Source: Aphanizomenon flos-aquae FACHB-1287
Lineage (GTDB): Bacteria; Cyanobacteriota; Cyanobacteriia; Cyanobacteriales; Nostocaceae
Assembly (NCBI RefSeq): GCF_014698755.1
Contig: NZ_JACJTO010000029.1
Span: forward strand, 1 to 55,866
Direction: 5' to 3'
DNA length: 55,866 nt
The notes under the pieces are model-generated. The model was given only the letters and a program-made list of their open reading frames with translations, was not told the origin of the DNA and made no database searches. A program made the translations under genes and the position numbers. Below, in pieces: positions 27,898 through 37,405 of this stretch (position 1 is its first letter; every line of letters starts with the position of its first letter).

Positions 27898-29328
27898 CTA
27901 TGGTTTTTTCAAAGCAATTGTCTGTAGTTTATCAAGATATAGTGTATTCTGCGATTTTTGACGATAAATTTCGTAAAGTGCCATACCAGTTGCCACAGAA
28001 GCATTAAGGCTAGGAGTCTTACCTTGTAAGGGAATAGATACCAAAACATCACAAGAACGTTGTGTCAACATCCCCAGACCTTCACCTTCACCACCCACAA
28101 CTAAAACTACAGGTCCGCTAAACTTAACGTTTTGTAATGGTTCGCTACCTGTAACCGCAGTTCCGTAAATCCAAAAACCTTCTTCTTTTAACTGTTCTAA
28201 AGCGCGACCGAGATTAACAACTCTAGACACAGGGAAGGTTTCTAAAGCACCTGCAGCAACTTTCACCACTGTGGAAGTAATTCCCGCTGCCCTTCTTTGG
28301 GGAATTACCAAACCATGAGCACCAATGGCCTCCGCTGTCCGAATAATTGCCCCTAAATTGTGGGGATCAGTAATACCATCAGCAACCACAATTACAGGGT
28401 CAGTAACAGATTTAGCCTTAGTAATTAGGTCTTCTAATTCAATATAGGCATAAGGAGCAATTTGAGCCGCTATCCCTTGATGATTGGCCCGACCAGTAAT
28501 TTGGTCTAACCGCATTGGTTCAACTTCATCAATAACTGCACCATTATCCTTGGCTTGCAAAATCAAATGATGAAATCTGGGATCATAACGGAGACGGGTA
28601 GTAATCCAAAGACGGTTAATACTCCGTTCATTTTCTAATGCTGTCAAAACTGGATGACGACCGTAAATTAGATCACTCTCTTCTGTAGATGTAATTTCTG
28701 GAAGTTGTTGGGAAGATTGATACGCGGGACGGTATCTAGCCGTGAAGGATTTACCTTCAGCTAATGTAATTTCTGAGGATTGTTCAGAACCGTAGCGAGA
28801 TGTCCGAGGTTTCCCAGTATAGGATTTACTTTCTTTATCCTTTCTCAATCTAATTTCTGGGGACTGTTCGGAATAGCGAGACGAGCGGGGTTTGACGGAA
28901 TAGGATTTACCTTCTCTATCTACTTTAATTTCTGGGGACTGTTCGGAATAGCGAGACGAGCGGGGTTTTACAGAATAGGATTTACCTTCTCTATCTACTT
29001 TAATTTCTGGGGACTGCTCGGAATAGCGAGACGAGCGGGGTTTGACGGAATAGGATTTACCTTCTCTATCTACTTTAATTTCTGGGGGCTGCTCGGAATA
29101 CCGAGACGAGCGGGGTTTGACGGAATAGGATTTACCTTCTCTATCTACTTTAATTTCTGGGGGCTGCTCGGAATACCGAGACGAGCGGGGTTTGATGGAA
29201 ATGGGCTTACCGTCACTTTTACCTTGATTACGAGCAGGTTGGGAAATAACGTGCTTACCCTTGATTTTTACAGGTTGTCCACGTTTTGATTGTGCAGCAG
29301 AATGATTTTTTTTCGGTTGACTTGTCAT
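27898..29328 (-). CDS. rlmB: TrmH/RlmB-family 23S rRNA 2'-O-methyltransferase with repetitive N-terminus
   Basis: This 476-residue protein has a C-terminal SPOUT methyltransferase of the TrmH group 3 (RlmB) type. An RNA-binding substrate domain ([19 protein letters not shown]) comes first, then [30 protein letters not shown] and [18 protein letters not shown] of the knotted AdoMet site. It probably methylates the ribose of a guanosine in 23S rRNA. The N-terminal 200 residues are basic, disordered and built of 25-residue repeats. The start at 29328 (MTSQPKKN) is preferred over an upstream Met. Downstream of the mini-RNase III gene. Confidence 0.9.
   Translation of the reverse strand: MTSQPKKNHSAAQSKRGQPVKIKGKHVISQPARNQGKSDGKPISIKPRSSRYSEQPPEIKVDREGKSYSVKPRSSRYSEQPPEIKVDREGKSYSVKPRSSRYSEQSPEIKVDREGKSYSVKPRSSRYSEQSPEIKVDREGKSYSVKPRSSRYSEQSPEIRLRKDKESKSYTGKPRTSRYGSEQSSEITLAEGKSFTARYRPAYQSSQQLPEITSTEESDLIYGRHPVLTALENERSINRLWITTRLRYDPRFHHLILQAKDNGAVIDEVEPMRLDQITGRANHQGIAAQIAPYAYIELEDLITKAKSVTDPVIVVADGITDPHNLGAIIRTAEAIGAHGLVIPQRRAAGITSTVVKVAAGALETFPVSRVVNLGRALEQLKEEGFWIYGTAVTGSEPLQNVKFSGPVVLVVGGEGEGLGMLTQRSCDVLVSIPLQGKTPSLNASVATGMALYEIYRQKSQNTLYLDKLQTIALKKP
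28790..29215 (-). repeat. 75-bp tandem repeats encoding the RlmB N-terminus
   Basis: About six units of 75 bp encode 25-residue repeats with core [15 protein letters not shown] and PEIKVDREG. Central units are almost identical at DNA level and the outer ones have drifted ([13 protein letters not shown]). The antisense strand is also open across them, giving a spurious 169-codon frame. Such a repeat is expected to change in copy number. Confidence 0.9.
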
Positions 29329-29422
29329 AACAGTATTGAGATTTGATTTAAGTGAACAGTCCGATAACATCAATTTAATAAACCATTACAAATCAGTAAC
29401 AATCGCTAGATGTAGCTTCTCA

Positions 29423-29956
29423 CTATTTTTCTAGGGGAAGTTTTTGTAATAATTCGGTTAAACGGGGGTAATCAGTAAGATATAAGTAGCCAACTAAGGT
29501 TTCTAAACTAGTTGCCTGTTGATAAATTTCGGGATTGAGTCGTTTATGACGACTCGTGGCAGAGTTACGACCTCTGCGAACTATTTCTAATTCGTTACTC
29601 CTCAAGTAAGGAGTTAACATTCGCAAATGTAGCGCTTGTGTTTCTGCTCTTACCTGATCCACAACAGAACGATGGTAATTGTCCAACCGCTGTTGTGGCC
29701 ACAGATAAAACATTCTAACATATAATTCATAAATTGCATCCCCCAAGTAGGCTAAAGCTGAGGGAGATATCTGTTTTATTTGGGCTGGGGATATTTGCTG
29801 GGGCAGTTGCGTCGCATTTACCAACCATTGGTCAATATCTGATGAATGCTGTGTAGCAGTTTCATCCTCTTCGTGTTGGCCTGTTTCCTCCTTTGACTTC
29901 ACAGATTCATCATTCCTTAAAAAAGCACTACATCGGGAGACAATTTTGGCGAACAC
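29423..29956 (-). CDS. mrnC: Mini-ribonuclease III (MrnC)
   Basis: This 177-residue protein consists of a low-complexity N-terminus (Glu/Gln/Thr-rich, residues 20-45) and a dsRBD-less RNase III catalytic domain: ISPSALAYLGDAIYELYVR with the catalytic Asp, then RAETQALHLRML, GRNSATSRHKR and ATSLETLVGYLYLT. Mini-III matures 23S rRNA precursor ends. It is followed on the same strand by rlmB (94 bp), so the two rRNA-processing genes probably form an operon. The true start may be one of the later Met/Val codons, because the first 40 residues are not conserved in the family. Confidence 0.88.
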   Translation of the reverse strand: MFAKIVSRCSAFLRNDESVKSKEETGQHEEDETATQHSSDIDQWLVNATQLPQQISPAQIKQISPSALAYLGDAIYELYVRMFYLWPQQRLDNYHRSVVDQVRAETQALHLRMLTPYLRSNELEIVRRGRNSATSRHKRLNPEIYQQATSLETLVGYLYLTDYPRLTELLQKLPLEK

Positions 29957-30147
29957 TACTCTGATTGCAAAAGCAATGTTCGCGTACTTAGCCTATTCTA
30001 AACTAGTAACAATTACCAAAAATTACTGATTTTGTTTGCTTGACCTTTGGGAGTTATTCGGAGTTGCCAGCCTAGACAAAACAACCTTTCAAATCGTTTG
30101 GTGTATTTACGATCAGGAAGAAAACCCAATAAACTCGTACAAATTTT

Positions 30148-30252
30148 GGGTTTCACTTTATTCTACCCAACCTACACAGTGCTGGGGATAACGTTATTCC
30201 CCCCAACCTATACAATTTTGGATTTCACTTTATTCTACCCAACCTACAATTT
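30148..30252 (+). repeat. Short tandem repeat (TTCTACCCAACCTACA units)
   Basis: Three units of about 37 bp containing GGTTTCACTTTATTCTACCCAACCTACA (the middle one is altered to ACGTTATTCCCCCCAACC) lie upstream of mrnC and downstream of the STAS gene. They produce a false open frame with repeated FTLFYPTYT. No gene is seen from 29957 to 30411. Confidence 0.7.
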
Positions 30253-30411
30253 TTTTTAAAGACCTGTGTTGAGTTATATTTAACTTTTAACATGGTACAT
30301 TAAATTAGGTGTTGTTACTTTATCACCAAAAGATAGATTTTTGCTTTACGAAAAATTAAGCTATCCAAGTTTAACACCGGATAGCCTAATTGAGATTTTC
30401 CATTCAAGCAA

Positions 30412-30765
30412 TCAATTTGCTGGGATGTTTTCTACTGCTGCATCAACTGACGGTTGTAAAGACAGGAACTTTTCTAAGCGAACAAGCTTAACTGTTTGGG
30501 TAACGCGGGCATTAGTGACAATTTGGAAACTGCCTGTACTTCCGGGTTCAGGTTTAGCCAGTTTGGCCAATTGTACCAGCGCACCTAATCCCGAACTATC
30601 TACAAAGTCTATTTGTGAAAGATCCAAAATGATGTTTTTTGGACCTTCTTCAATTTTACTGCTGAGTGTCTTCCGAAATGTTGGCTCAGAGAATGCGTCT
30701 AATAAGCCCGTGAGGCGGAATAGCTGATAGTTATCCCGGACTTCGCGTGTACCTCTCAGGCTCAC
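30412..30765 (-). CDS. STAS-domain anti-anti-sigma factor-like protein
   Basis: This 117-residue STAS protein has the SpoIIAA/RsbV pattern: YQLFRLTGLLDAFSEPTFRK, a strand NIILDLSQIDFVDSSGLGALVQLAK with the phosphorylatable Ser in DSSGLG, and a C-terminal helix LVRLEKFLSLQPSVDAAVE. Such proteins act in partner-switching with a serine kinase/anti-sigma factor and a PP2C phosphatase, none of which is nearby. Upstream GGAGGAAAT on the minus strand is a good ribosome site. Confidence 0.9.
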   Translation of the reverse strand: MSLRGTREVRDNYQLFRLTGLLDAFSEPTFRKTLSSKIEEGPKNIILDLSQIDFVDSSGLGALVQLAKLAKPEPGSTGSFQIVTNARVTQTVKLVRLEKFLSLQPSVDAAVENIPAN

Positions 30766-30927
30766 GGTTAGATTTAGTGGTTCAGCTATGATTTCCTCCT
30801 CGTTCTTTTTACTAAAAGTAAACGTTCTAGTGTAGATGGTTTTTGAGCAAGTTGTCCATTCTGGGGACTGGCAAAAATTTTTACTAATTACCAGTGTCCA
30901 TTATGACATTTTTTATGTTTACTCAAG

Positions 30928-32085
30928 TTAGGCTTTTGTTCCTTGACGTGATGCTTGCATTTTTAACACAAATTGCTCAAACAAGTAATCAGCATCATGG
31001 GGTCCAGGACTGGCCTCTGGGTGATACTGGACAGAAAACACAGGTAGGGACTTATGACGGACTCCAGCTACTGTCAGATCATTAAGGTTAAAATGGCTAA
31101 CTTCGACTGTGGCTGTGGGTAAGGAGTCTGGGTCAAGGGCAAAACTGTGATTTTGGCTGGTAATTTCTACTCGTTGTTGCAAGCCGGCTGGTTGATTTAA
31201 ACCCCGATGTCCAAATTTTAGTTTAAATGTTTCTGCTCCGAGAGCATGACCTAAAATTTGGTGTCCCATACAAATTCCAAACATGGGTTTTTGTCTTTCC
31301 AGTAAGGCTCTGGTGGTGTTGATCCCTTCTGTGACTGCGGCGGGGTCTCCAGGTCCGTTGGAAAGGAAAATACCATCTGGATTGTATTTGAGAATTTCTT
31401 CTGGTTGTGTATCGGCAGGAACAACTATGACGCGACATCCATAACTGGCTAACCGTCGTAAAATATTCCGTTTGATACCAAAGTCTAAAGCAACAACGGT
31501 GAAGGTTTCCCTAATTTTAGTTACGGCTTCGGGGTTAAATTCCCAGGGGGGGGTTGTGGCTTCCAGCCATTCGTAAACTGTTGGTGTGGTGACTTCTTTG
31601 ACTAGATTTAGTCCTGTCATGTTGGGAGCGGCTTGTACCATTTCTAACAATTCTGTTTCGTCAAGAATTGTTGTGGAAATGCCGCCATTCATCGCCCCCA
31701 AGGTGCGAATTTTTCGAGTGAGGGCGCGGGTGTCTATGCCGAAGATGCCCGGTATTTGGTGCTGTTGCAGGTAGTTGGGGAGGGATTGGGTGGAACGCCA
31801 GTTACTGGGTTTATAACATATATTCCGAGCGATCGCTCCCTTAACATGAGGTTGGGTTGATTCTTCGTCTTCGGAATTAATACCAGTGTTACCTAATTCT
31901 GGATAGGTAAAGATGACAATTTGACCGCAGTAACTAGGATCGGTTAACACTTCTTGATATCCGGTCATGCCTGTGTTAAATACGATTTCTCCAATGGCGG
32001 TTCCTGTAGCACCGAAGGACCAACCGCGATAGGTAGAGCCATCTGCTAGGACAAGTAGAGCAGGTGTTGCGTCAGATAGGGACAT
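30928..32085 (-). CDS. carA: CarA, carbamoyl-phosphate synthase small subunit
   Basis: This 385-residue glutamine amidotransferase subunit supplies ammonia for carbamoyl phosphate (arginine and pyrimidine synthesis). The N-terminal CPSase domain has [16 protein letters not shown] and [21 protein letters not shown]. The class I amidotransferase domain has the catalytic Cys in [15 protein letters not shown] and His/Glu in [15 protein letters not shown]. It is full length. carB is not in the window, as usual in cyanobacteria. A HIP1 site lies inside the gene. Confidence 0.96.
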   Translation of the reverse strand: MSLSDATPALLVLADGSTYRGWSFGATGTAIGEIVFNTGMTGYQEVLTDPSYCGQIVIFTYPELGNTGINSEDEESTQPHVKGAIARNICYKPSNWRSTQSLPNYLQQHQIPGIFGIDTRALTRKIRTLGAMNGGISTTILDETELLEMVQAAPNMTGLNLVKEVTTPTVYEWLEATTPPWEFNPEAVTKIRETFTVVALDFGIKRNILRRLASYGCRVIVVPADTQPEEILKYNPDGIFLSNGPGDPAAVTEGINTTRALLERQKPMFGICMGHQILGHALGAETFKLKFGHRGLNQPAGLQQRVEITSQNHSFALDPDSLPTATVEVSHFNLNDLTVAGVRHKSLPVFSVQYHPEASPGPHDADYLFEQFVLKMQASRQGTKA

Positions 32086-32313
32086 AGGTTGTTTGTAATT
32101 GGTAATTGGAGAGAAAAAGGGGTTTTATATCTTCTATAACTTATTTTTTTAGAAGACGGCAAAGGTATATTTTCTCATGGTTTATGAAGGTGGGGAGTCT
32201 ACATCTACAATATTCATTTCTATAATTTTGAAATGATTCAACATTCAAGCATTTTTCATTAGGTGGGAGGAGTACACTTGGGAAGAGCAGCCAGGTCGGT
32301 TAAAACATTCACT

Positions 32314-33357
32314 ATGCTTGAGCCTTTTTTGTCCCGGACAGCCCTCATTTTTTGTGCCGTTGGTTTAGCGGTTTTGACTGTTGCCTGTGAGCAAAATCAG
32401 CAGACAAAGACAACTGGTGAATCTCAACCATCTTTGTCAACTGGTAGTTTGGCGGCAATAGGTTCTTCTGCCCAACGTCAACAACTGTTAGCTAGTCCAA
32501 AATCAACACCACTAGAACTTTCTCCCACTGAATTAAGTCCTTTGGAAATGGCACTAAATAAAGCTGCTGGTGCTAAAAGTATCAGCCAATCTGCTGTATC
32601 TGTGGATGATTGGAATTTGGTGGTGAGTCAGTTACAAGATGCTATCGTTTTGATGAAGCAAATCCGACGTGATAGTGGCAATTTTTCCTTTGCTCAACGC
32701 CAAATTGTTGAATATCGCCGTCAAATTGCTAATGCTCGTCGAAAAGCTCAACCTAGAAATTTAGCATCTTCTGTAACTCAGCCGCAACCAGTGGTAATTA
32801 ATGTTCCTAAACCGCAGAATACCGTCATAGTTCCCCCGGTCAAGGGATCAAAACTATCTTTATCTAAACCTACTCCTTCTCCATTAGCAATGCTTTCTGG
32901 CAACAAGGAGGTGTTTATTGCCCCAATTAAGCGACGTATCAGTGGCACACCAATTATTGAAGTTACCTTTAATGGGACACAACGATTTGAAATGATTGTG
33001 GATACGGGGGCGAGTGGAACTGTGATTACAAAGAAGATAGCAGCGGCTTTAGGGGTGGTACCTGTCGGTAAAGCTAAAGCTAATACGGCTAGTGCTAAGG
33101 CTGTAGAATTTCCCATTGGCTATCTTGATTCTATGGAAGTCGGGGGAATGACGGTAAGTAAGGTCCCAGTAGCGATCGCTGGTACGGAATTAGAAACAGG
33201 ACTTTTAGGACATGATTTTTTCGGTAATTACGATGTAACTATCAAACGTAATGTGGTGGAATTTCGCCCCCAAACCCACTCAGAATCTAATCCCCCAGGA
33301 ATTCAATTAAATGTTCCAACTTTGTCCAGGGACTACCGCTTTGTAAAATTTCTTTAG
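32314..33357 (+). CDS. Retropepsin-like aspartic protease lipoprotein
   Basis: This 347-residue protein begins with a lipoprotein signal peptide ([22 protein letters not shown]-like, lipobox LTVAC). It then has a helical, Gln-rich region (residues 75-130), a Pro-rich linker, and a C-terminal clan AA retropepsin-like domain: [14 protein letters not shown] with catalytic DTGAS, and [19 protein letters not shown]-initiated extension from 32263 is possible but would spoil the signal peptide. The C-terminal 24 codons overlap the 3' end of convergent trpD by 71 bp. Likely a periplasmic, membrane-anchored protease. Confidence 0.82.
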   Translation: MLEPFLSRTALIFCAVGLAVLTVACEQNQQTKTTGESQPSLSTGSLAAIGSSAQRQQLLASPKSTPLELSPTELSPLEMALNKAAGAKSISQSAVSVDDWNLVVSQLQDAIVLMKQIRRDSGNFSFAQRQIVEYRRQIANARRKAQPRNLASSVTQPQPVVINVPKPQNTVIVPPVKGSKLSLSKPTPSPLAMLSGNKEVFIAPIKRRISGTPIIEVTFNGTQRFEMIVDTGASGTVITKKIAAALGVVPVGKAKANTASAKAVEFPIGYLDSMEVGGMTVSKVPVAIAGTELETGLLGHDFFGNYDVTIKRNVVEFRPQTHSESNPPGIQLNVPTLSRDYRFVKFL

Positions 33358-34333
33358 CTAGAGTTACCCCTTGAGCATGATTTAACCAGGGAACTGCACC
33401 TGCTACTTGTAATGCTAAGGAAGCATTTAAGGCTACTATGTCCTGTTGTGCTTGTGTCCCTTTCCCTTGTAAAACTCTTTGAAGAATGATGGCATTTTCT
33501 TGGACATTACCACCTTTAATAGCGGTAATGGGGGCGGGTATTAGTCCTGCTGCTTGGGGATCAATTGTATTTAATTCTACTTTACCATGCTTTAATATCG
33601 CCAAGTCAGTAATATCCCCTAAACCAGCTTCATCTAATTTTTCTCGACCATGTAAAACAATTGCTGTTTGTGTACCCAGGAGATTTAAGGCTTCTGCCAT
33701 AGTTAATATCAGTTTAGGGTCAAATACACCAATTACCTGACCGGTGGGATTCAGGGGATTTACTAGGGGTCCAAGTAAGTTAAATACTGTTCTGACCTTG
33801 AGATTTCTTCGTAATGGGGCAACTGCTTTTAGTGCTGGATGCCACCCCGGTGCAAATAAAAAGGTAATTCCTACTTCTTGTACTGCTGCTTGGACTTTTT
33901 CACTCGCAGCAGTCAAATTAACACCCAATGCTTCTAAAACGTCAGCGCTTCCTGTGAGACTGGAGGCTGAACGACTACCATGTTTAGCGACGGGTACACC
34001 TGCGGCTGCTACCACAAAAGCTACTGCGGTGGAAATATTAAATGTGGAGGCTCCGTCACCACCAGTACCACAGGTATCAATTAATGGTAAAGGTGGGGTT
34101 TCTCCGCTTTTGTTGATAGGTACGGAAGATAGAGATTTTAATACTTCTGCCATTCCTGTTAATTCTTCAGCACAAACACCTTTAAAGTTTAAAGCCATTA
34201 AAATAGCCCCGGATAATTCTGGGGGAATAGCTTCTTTTATCCACCCTTGCATTAATTCGGCTGCTTGGGTGCGGGATAATGATTGACGTTCTAATAATTG
34301 TTTGAGCAGGTCGGACCAAATAGTAAAATCCAT
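33287..34333 (-). CDS. trpD: TrpD, anthranilate phosphoribosyltransferase
   Basis: This 348-residue enzyme attaches phosphoribose to anthranilate in tryptophan synthesis. Signatures are [22 protein letters not shown] (PRPP loop), [21 protein letters not shown] and [21 protein letters not shown]. Met at 34333 ([14 protein letters not shown]) is preferred to an upstream Met ten residues earlier. It overlaps the end of the opposite-strand protease gene, and no other trp gene is adjacent, typical of scattered cyanobacterial trp genes. Confidence 0.94.
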   Translation of the reverse strand: MDFTIWSDLLKQLLERQSLSRTQAAELMQGWIKEAIPPELSGAILMALNFKGVCAEELTGMAEVLKSLSSVPINKSGETPPLPLIDTCGTGGDGASTFNISTAVAFVVAAAGVPVAKHGSRSASSLTGSADVLEALGVNLTAASEKVQAAVQEVGITFLFAPGWHPALKAVAPLRRNLKVRTVFNLLGPLVNPLNPTGQVIGVFDPKLILTMAEALNLLGTQTAIVLHGREKLDEAGLGDITDLAILKHGKVELNTIDPQAAGLIPAPITAIKGGNVQENAIILQRVLQGKGTQAQQDIVALNASLALQVAGAVPWLNHAQGVTLAKEILQSGSPWTKLEHLIEFLGD

Positions 34334-34425
34334 TGTTTGTTTTTTTGTAATGTTGGATTTCATTTTACCGAAAAATGGCTTTTTGTTTCACGCGGAGGCG
34401 CGAAGAAAGAACGCAATGATAAGGT

Positions 34426-35271
34426 TTAAGCAATGAGTTGAGATTTTTGTAATTTTTGTTTGATTTCATAATTACTAATGAATAGTTCTTGTCCTTTTTC
34501 GGCTTTTTTTTGTTTATAGTTGTTCATACCATATTGTAATTCCCATTCGGTGATATTTGCCCATTGAAAGTTTTCTCTAATTTCTGGGCAATTGTCATAG
34601 GTAATTAACCAGTTATGGGGACATTGTTTTAATGTTTGGGCAAGTCTTTGGTGATCAAATCCTGTATGTAAATCTCCTTTTTTACCATATAATTTGGATT
34701 TTTCGGCTTTGAAATAGGGAGGATCTAAAAATATGAATACGTCTTTTCCTGGTTCATTAATAAGATGGCTGTAATCCAAGTTGGTAATTTTTATATCTTG
34801 TGTTAAGATACTTTCTAATTTTTCCAGTCTATCTATGGATGAATTGGTAAATCTTTTATGAAAAGATTCTAAGGAAAAACCTCCTGATTCTATTGTTCCA
34901 GAAAATGTAATTCTATTCAGAACAAAAAAGCGCGTTGCTCTTTCTAAGTCTGATAAGGTGTTGATATCTACATGAGCTAATTTTGCAAAGAGTAATTTTC
35001 CATCTTGGTGATTTTCTTTAATTTGACGAACTGCGGAAACTAGTTTTGATAAATCAGATTTTGCCAAATGCCAAAATAAAAATAATTCTGGGTTTAAATC
35101 GTTAATGGAAATCTTTAAATTGGGAAATTGTTGTTTCAGATAAATGAAAACTGAACCACCACCCACAAAGGGTTCTCTAAATTCGGAAAACTTTTCTGGA
35201 AGATATTCAGAGATTGTTTTAATTGCTCTTGATTTTCCACCAGGATAACGGAGAGGACTTTTGATATTCAT
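34426..35271 (-). CDS. Dam-type (D12 class) N6-adenine DNA methyltransferase
   Basis: This 281-residue alpha-class methylase has N-terminal SPLRYPGGKSRA, AdoMet motif I REPFVGGGSVFIYL, and catalytic motif IV FLDPPYF. The order I before IV with an intervening target domain is that of Dam/M.EcoRV-type enzymes. No restriction gene is adjacent, so it is probably a solitary methylase. Dam-like orphan methylases are common in cyanobacteria, whose HIP1 sites include GATC; whether this one reads GATC cannot be told from sequence alone. Confidence 0.88.
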   Translation of the reverse strand: MNIKSPLRYPGGKSRAIKTISEYLPEKFSEFREPFVGGGSVFIYLKQQFPNLKISINDLNPELFLFWHLAKSDLSKLVSAVRQIKENHQDGKLLFAKLAHVDINTLSDLERATRFFVLNRITFSGTIESGGFSLESFHKRFTNSSIDRLEKLESILTQDIKITNLDYSHLINEPGKDVFIFLDPPYFKAEKSKLYGKKGDLHTGFDHQRLAQTLKQCPHNWLITYDNCPEIRENFQWANITEWELQYGMNNYKQKKAEKGQELFISNYEIKQKLQKSQLIA

Positions 35272-35363
35272 GTTGTTTGAGGTTCGAGAAGTGATAATAT
35301 AAATTATACATTCTACGCAGCTACAGCAAAATTACCCATCTTCACAACCTACCATATCAGCTT

Positions 35364-36089
35364 ATGAACCGTTCAACACCCTATCAACCCTTAATATTAC
35401 GAATCCTGCATGGTATCAGCGGAACTTTAGTAATTGGCGCAATTATCAGTGGATTCTTAGTTTACAACACTTTTGACAAAAGATTTGGATATATTCCCCT
35501 ACCCAAAATAAATCCTATTCAGGACATTCACGGGACATTAGCCGTATTTTTCCTAATTTTACTCCCATTTTTTGCTGTTTATAGTTTTCATGCTGGGAAA
35601 AGACGCTTATTACAACCAGACTCTATCCAAAATTTAACTCAATTTGGTAGACCAATTTGGTGGGTAAGTCTACAACGTTTAGCAAATACTAAAATGTTAC
35701 TTGCTGGTGTTTTGGCGGTAGTTTCTGGCAGAATGATGAAGGAAGAATGGTTACCTACAGGAGAACTTGATCATGTTTGGTATTATGCTCATTTAATAGC
35801 TTGGTTAATTATGATTTGTTGTTTAGCAATTCATCTTTTGATGTCTGCTAAAGTGGGAGGTTTGCCATTATTACTGTCAATAATATCATGGAAATTTCGA
35901 CCAGAAGATAGTCCTGTTAACTGGTATATTCGTTTGCGTGGTTGGTTGGGTAATTTTTCTACTAATATTAGGGAAGAAATTAATCAGTTTATGGACGGTA
36001 GTTTATTATTGAAAATAATCGAGGTGATTGTATTAGGGGGAATTATTGCAGCGTTTGTTTTACCTTTATTTTTTGGTGATACTGAATAA
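35364..36089 (+). CDS. Cytochrome b561/b6-like membrane protein
   Basis: This 241-residue integral membrane protein has four or five hydrophobic segments (residues 13-33, 52-75, 110-125, 140-165, 220-238). Histidines that could bind haem are present in ILRILHGISG, DIHGTLAV, YAHLIAW and AIHLLMSA, matching the cytochrome b/b6 or b561 domain proteins of cyanobacteria. It is likely a di-haem electron-transfer protein of the plasma or thylakoid membrane with an unknown partner. It stands alone. Confidence 0.78.
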   Translation: MNRSTPYQPLILRILHGISGTLVIGAIISGFLVYNTFDKRFGYIPLPKINPIQDIHGTLAVFFLILLPFFAVYSFHAGKRRLLQPDSIQNLTQFGRPIWWVSLQRLANTKMLLAGVLAVVSGRMMKEEWLPTGELDHVWYYAHLIAWLIMICCLAIHLLMSAKVGGLPLLLSIISWKFRPEDSPVNWYIRLRGWLGNFSTNIREEINQFMDGSLLLKIIEVIVLGGIIAAFVLPLFFGDTE

Positions 36090-36166
36090 TAAAAGGAGTT
36101 ATTATGAAGGTTTTTAGTAATTGTATCTAAGAAAACTTTATTTACTCTTTGGAAAACATCACTTGG

Positions 36167-37285
36167 CTACCTTAAAGTCCTAAATATTACCCTTCCTGGA
36201 TACTCTTGCTGATTAATTCTAGCATAAACTCGTAAACAAGTTAATACTTCACCAGGAGTACCACCACAGTCTAATTGTAAGTCATCTTTAGATAACTCAC
36301 AAACGTCAGCATACAGTCCTGATAACTGTTTTAGTCTCACATCATTACCTGCTTTAACAGCTTTATCAGCAACTTTTCTCAGCAAACGACGGGATTCTTT
36401 TTGTAAATTTCCCCACCAAGAATAACGTTCAACAGGGGGAATAAATACTAGAGAATGAATGGCTTCATCCATGTCAATCCAAGCACATAAGTTAAACACT
36501 ATATCAGTATTTTCATCGGATTTTTGGATGCGGTGAAAGCGATCATTCAAAGCATCAATATATTGATGACGTTGTTCCAATTTAGAATTTAAAGCAACGA
36601 CATCAAAGCTAAAAACACTTTTTAAAGCATGATATAAGTCCTTATCTATTTCTATAAATTTAATATATAAAAGTAAAAATCCTGTCATTAAATATAAGTT
36701 TTCAGAAAGATGATTTTGATTAATTTCTGAATTTATTAACGCTTGTTGAGATAAACATAGTCCTTTCGCTTTAACTGTACCATTCAACCCTGGATAAATA
36801 ATTTCATCACGCACAAATGGTAATTGTTCAAGATTATCATCATCTGCAATTGCCCCTATTTCCTGGGCAAATTCTAAAGCTTTATGTTGCCAAGATATAG
36901 CTAAATCTTCAGGAACTCGCAAAAGTTTTCTATGAATTTCGTTCCATAGTTCTTCATCAGTTTGACTTTGAATATGGGCATTACCTAAATAAAAATTTAA
37001 TTCATTATCATCATTAAAAGCATCTTTTAATTTTAATAATTTTAATTCGTTTATTACTTGAGATTGTTTTACGACTGGTTCAAGAATTAAAGAATTTGGA
37101 GATGGTAAAGTTTGTAATAATTGATGAAGTTCTTCCAGGAGTTCTTCACATATTTGATATCCTGGATCAATTGGATATTCTTGATTTGCTTTTGTTAAAG
37201 TTGCGACTAATCCATATAAATTAAACCGCAATATTTTGGCTAATTCTGAGTTTTCTGTATTTAGTAGTTTATGTAAATACTGCAT
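36167..37285 (-). CDS. Helical hypothetical protein, third gene of the GTPase/Hsp70-like operon
   Basis: This 372-residue, mostly helical protein has no motif that I recognise. Recognisable segments are RFNLYGLVATLTKAN near the start, LWNEIHRKLLRVPEDLA, and a probably conserved C-terminus WGNLQKESRRLLRKVADKA then LDCGGTPGEVLTCLRVYAR. There is no signal peptide or clear membrane span. Met at 37285 (MQYLHKLL) is preferred, because the upstream frame crosses a GTTGGGTT...AACCCAAC hairpin. It lies 120 bp downstream of the large Hsp70-like gene and is probably its partner. Confidence 0.7.
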   Translation of the reverse strand: MQYLHKLLNTENSELAKILRFNLYGLVATLTKANQEYPIDPGYQICEELLEELHQLLQTLPSPNSLILEPVVKQSQVINELKLLKLKDAFNDDNELNFYLGNAHIQSQTDEELWNEIHRKLLRVPEDLAISWQHKALEFAQEIGAIADDDNLEQLPFVRDEIIYPGLNGTVKAKGLCLSQQALINSEINQNHLSENLYLMTGFLLLYIKFIEIDKDLYHALKSVFSFDVVALNSKLEQRHQYIDALNDRFHRIQKSDENTDIVFNLCAWIDMDEAIHSLVFIPPVERYSWWGNLQKESRRLLRKVADKAVKAGNDVRLKQLSGLYADVCELSKDDLQLDCGGTPGEVLTCLRVYARINQQEYPGRVIFRTLR

Positions 37286-37405
37286 AATTTTATCAGGATG
37301 AAAATAGTAAAAAGTAGGTTGGGTTAAGTGACGGCACAACCCAACAAAAAACAATTCAATAATTAATAATGTTGGATTTTTTTACATCAAACCAACAAAT
37401 TCAAG

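Noticed and set aside
28790-29215. Regular repeats that might be a CRISPR array
   Set aside because: Units are directly adjacent without unique spacers, are 75 bp long and keep a coding frame, so they are protein repeats.
28780-29289. Open plus-strand frame of 169 codons with repeated [17 protein letters not shown]
   Set aside because: It is the antisense of the 75-bp repeats in the RlmB gene; repeated DNA without stops keeps the frame open artificially.
30047-30259. Plus-strand frame with FTLFYPTYT repeats
   Set aside because: It arises from tandem TTCTACCCAACC repeats and has no credible start or homologue.
35275-35300. GGTTCGAG-like string suggesting a tRNA T-arm
   Set aside because: No cloverleaf can be built around it; no tRNA was found in the window.
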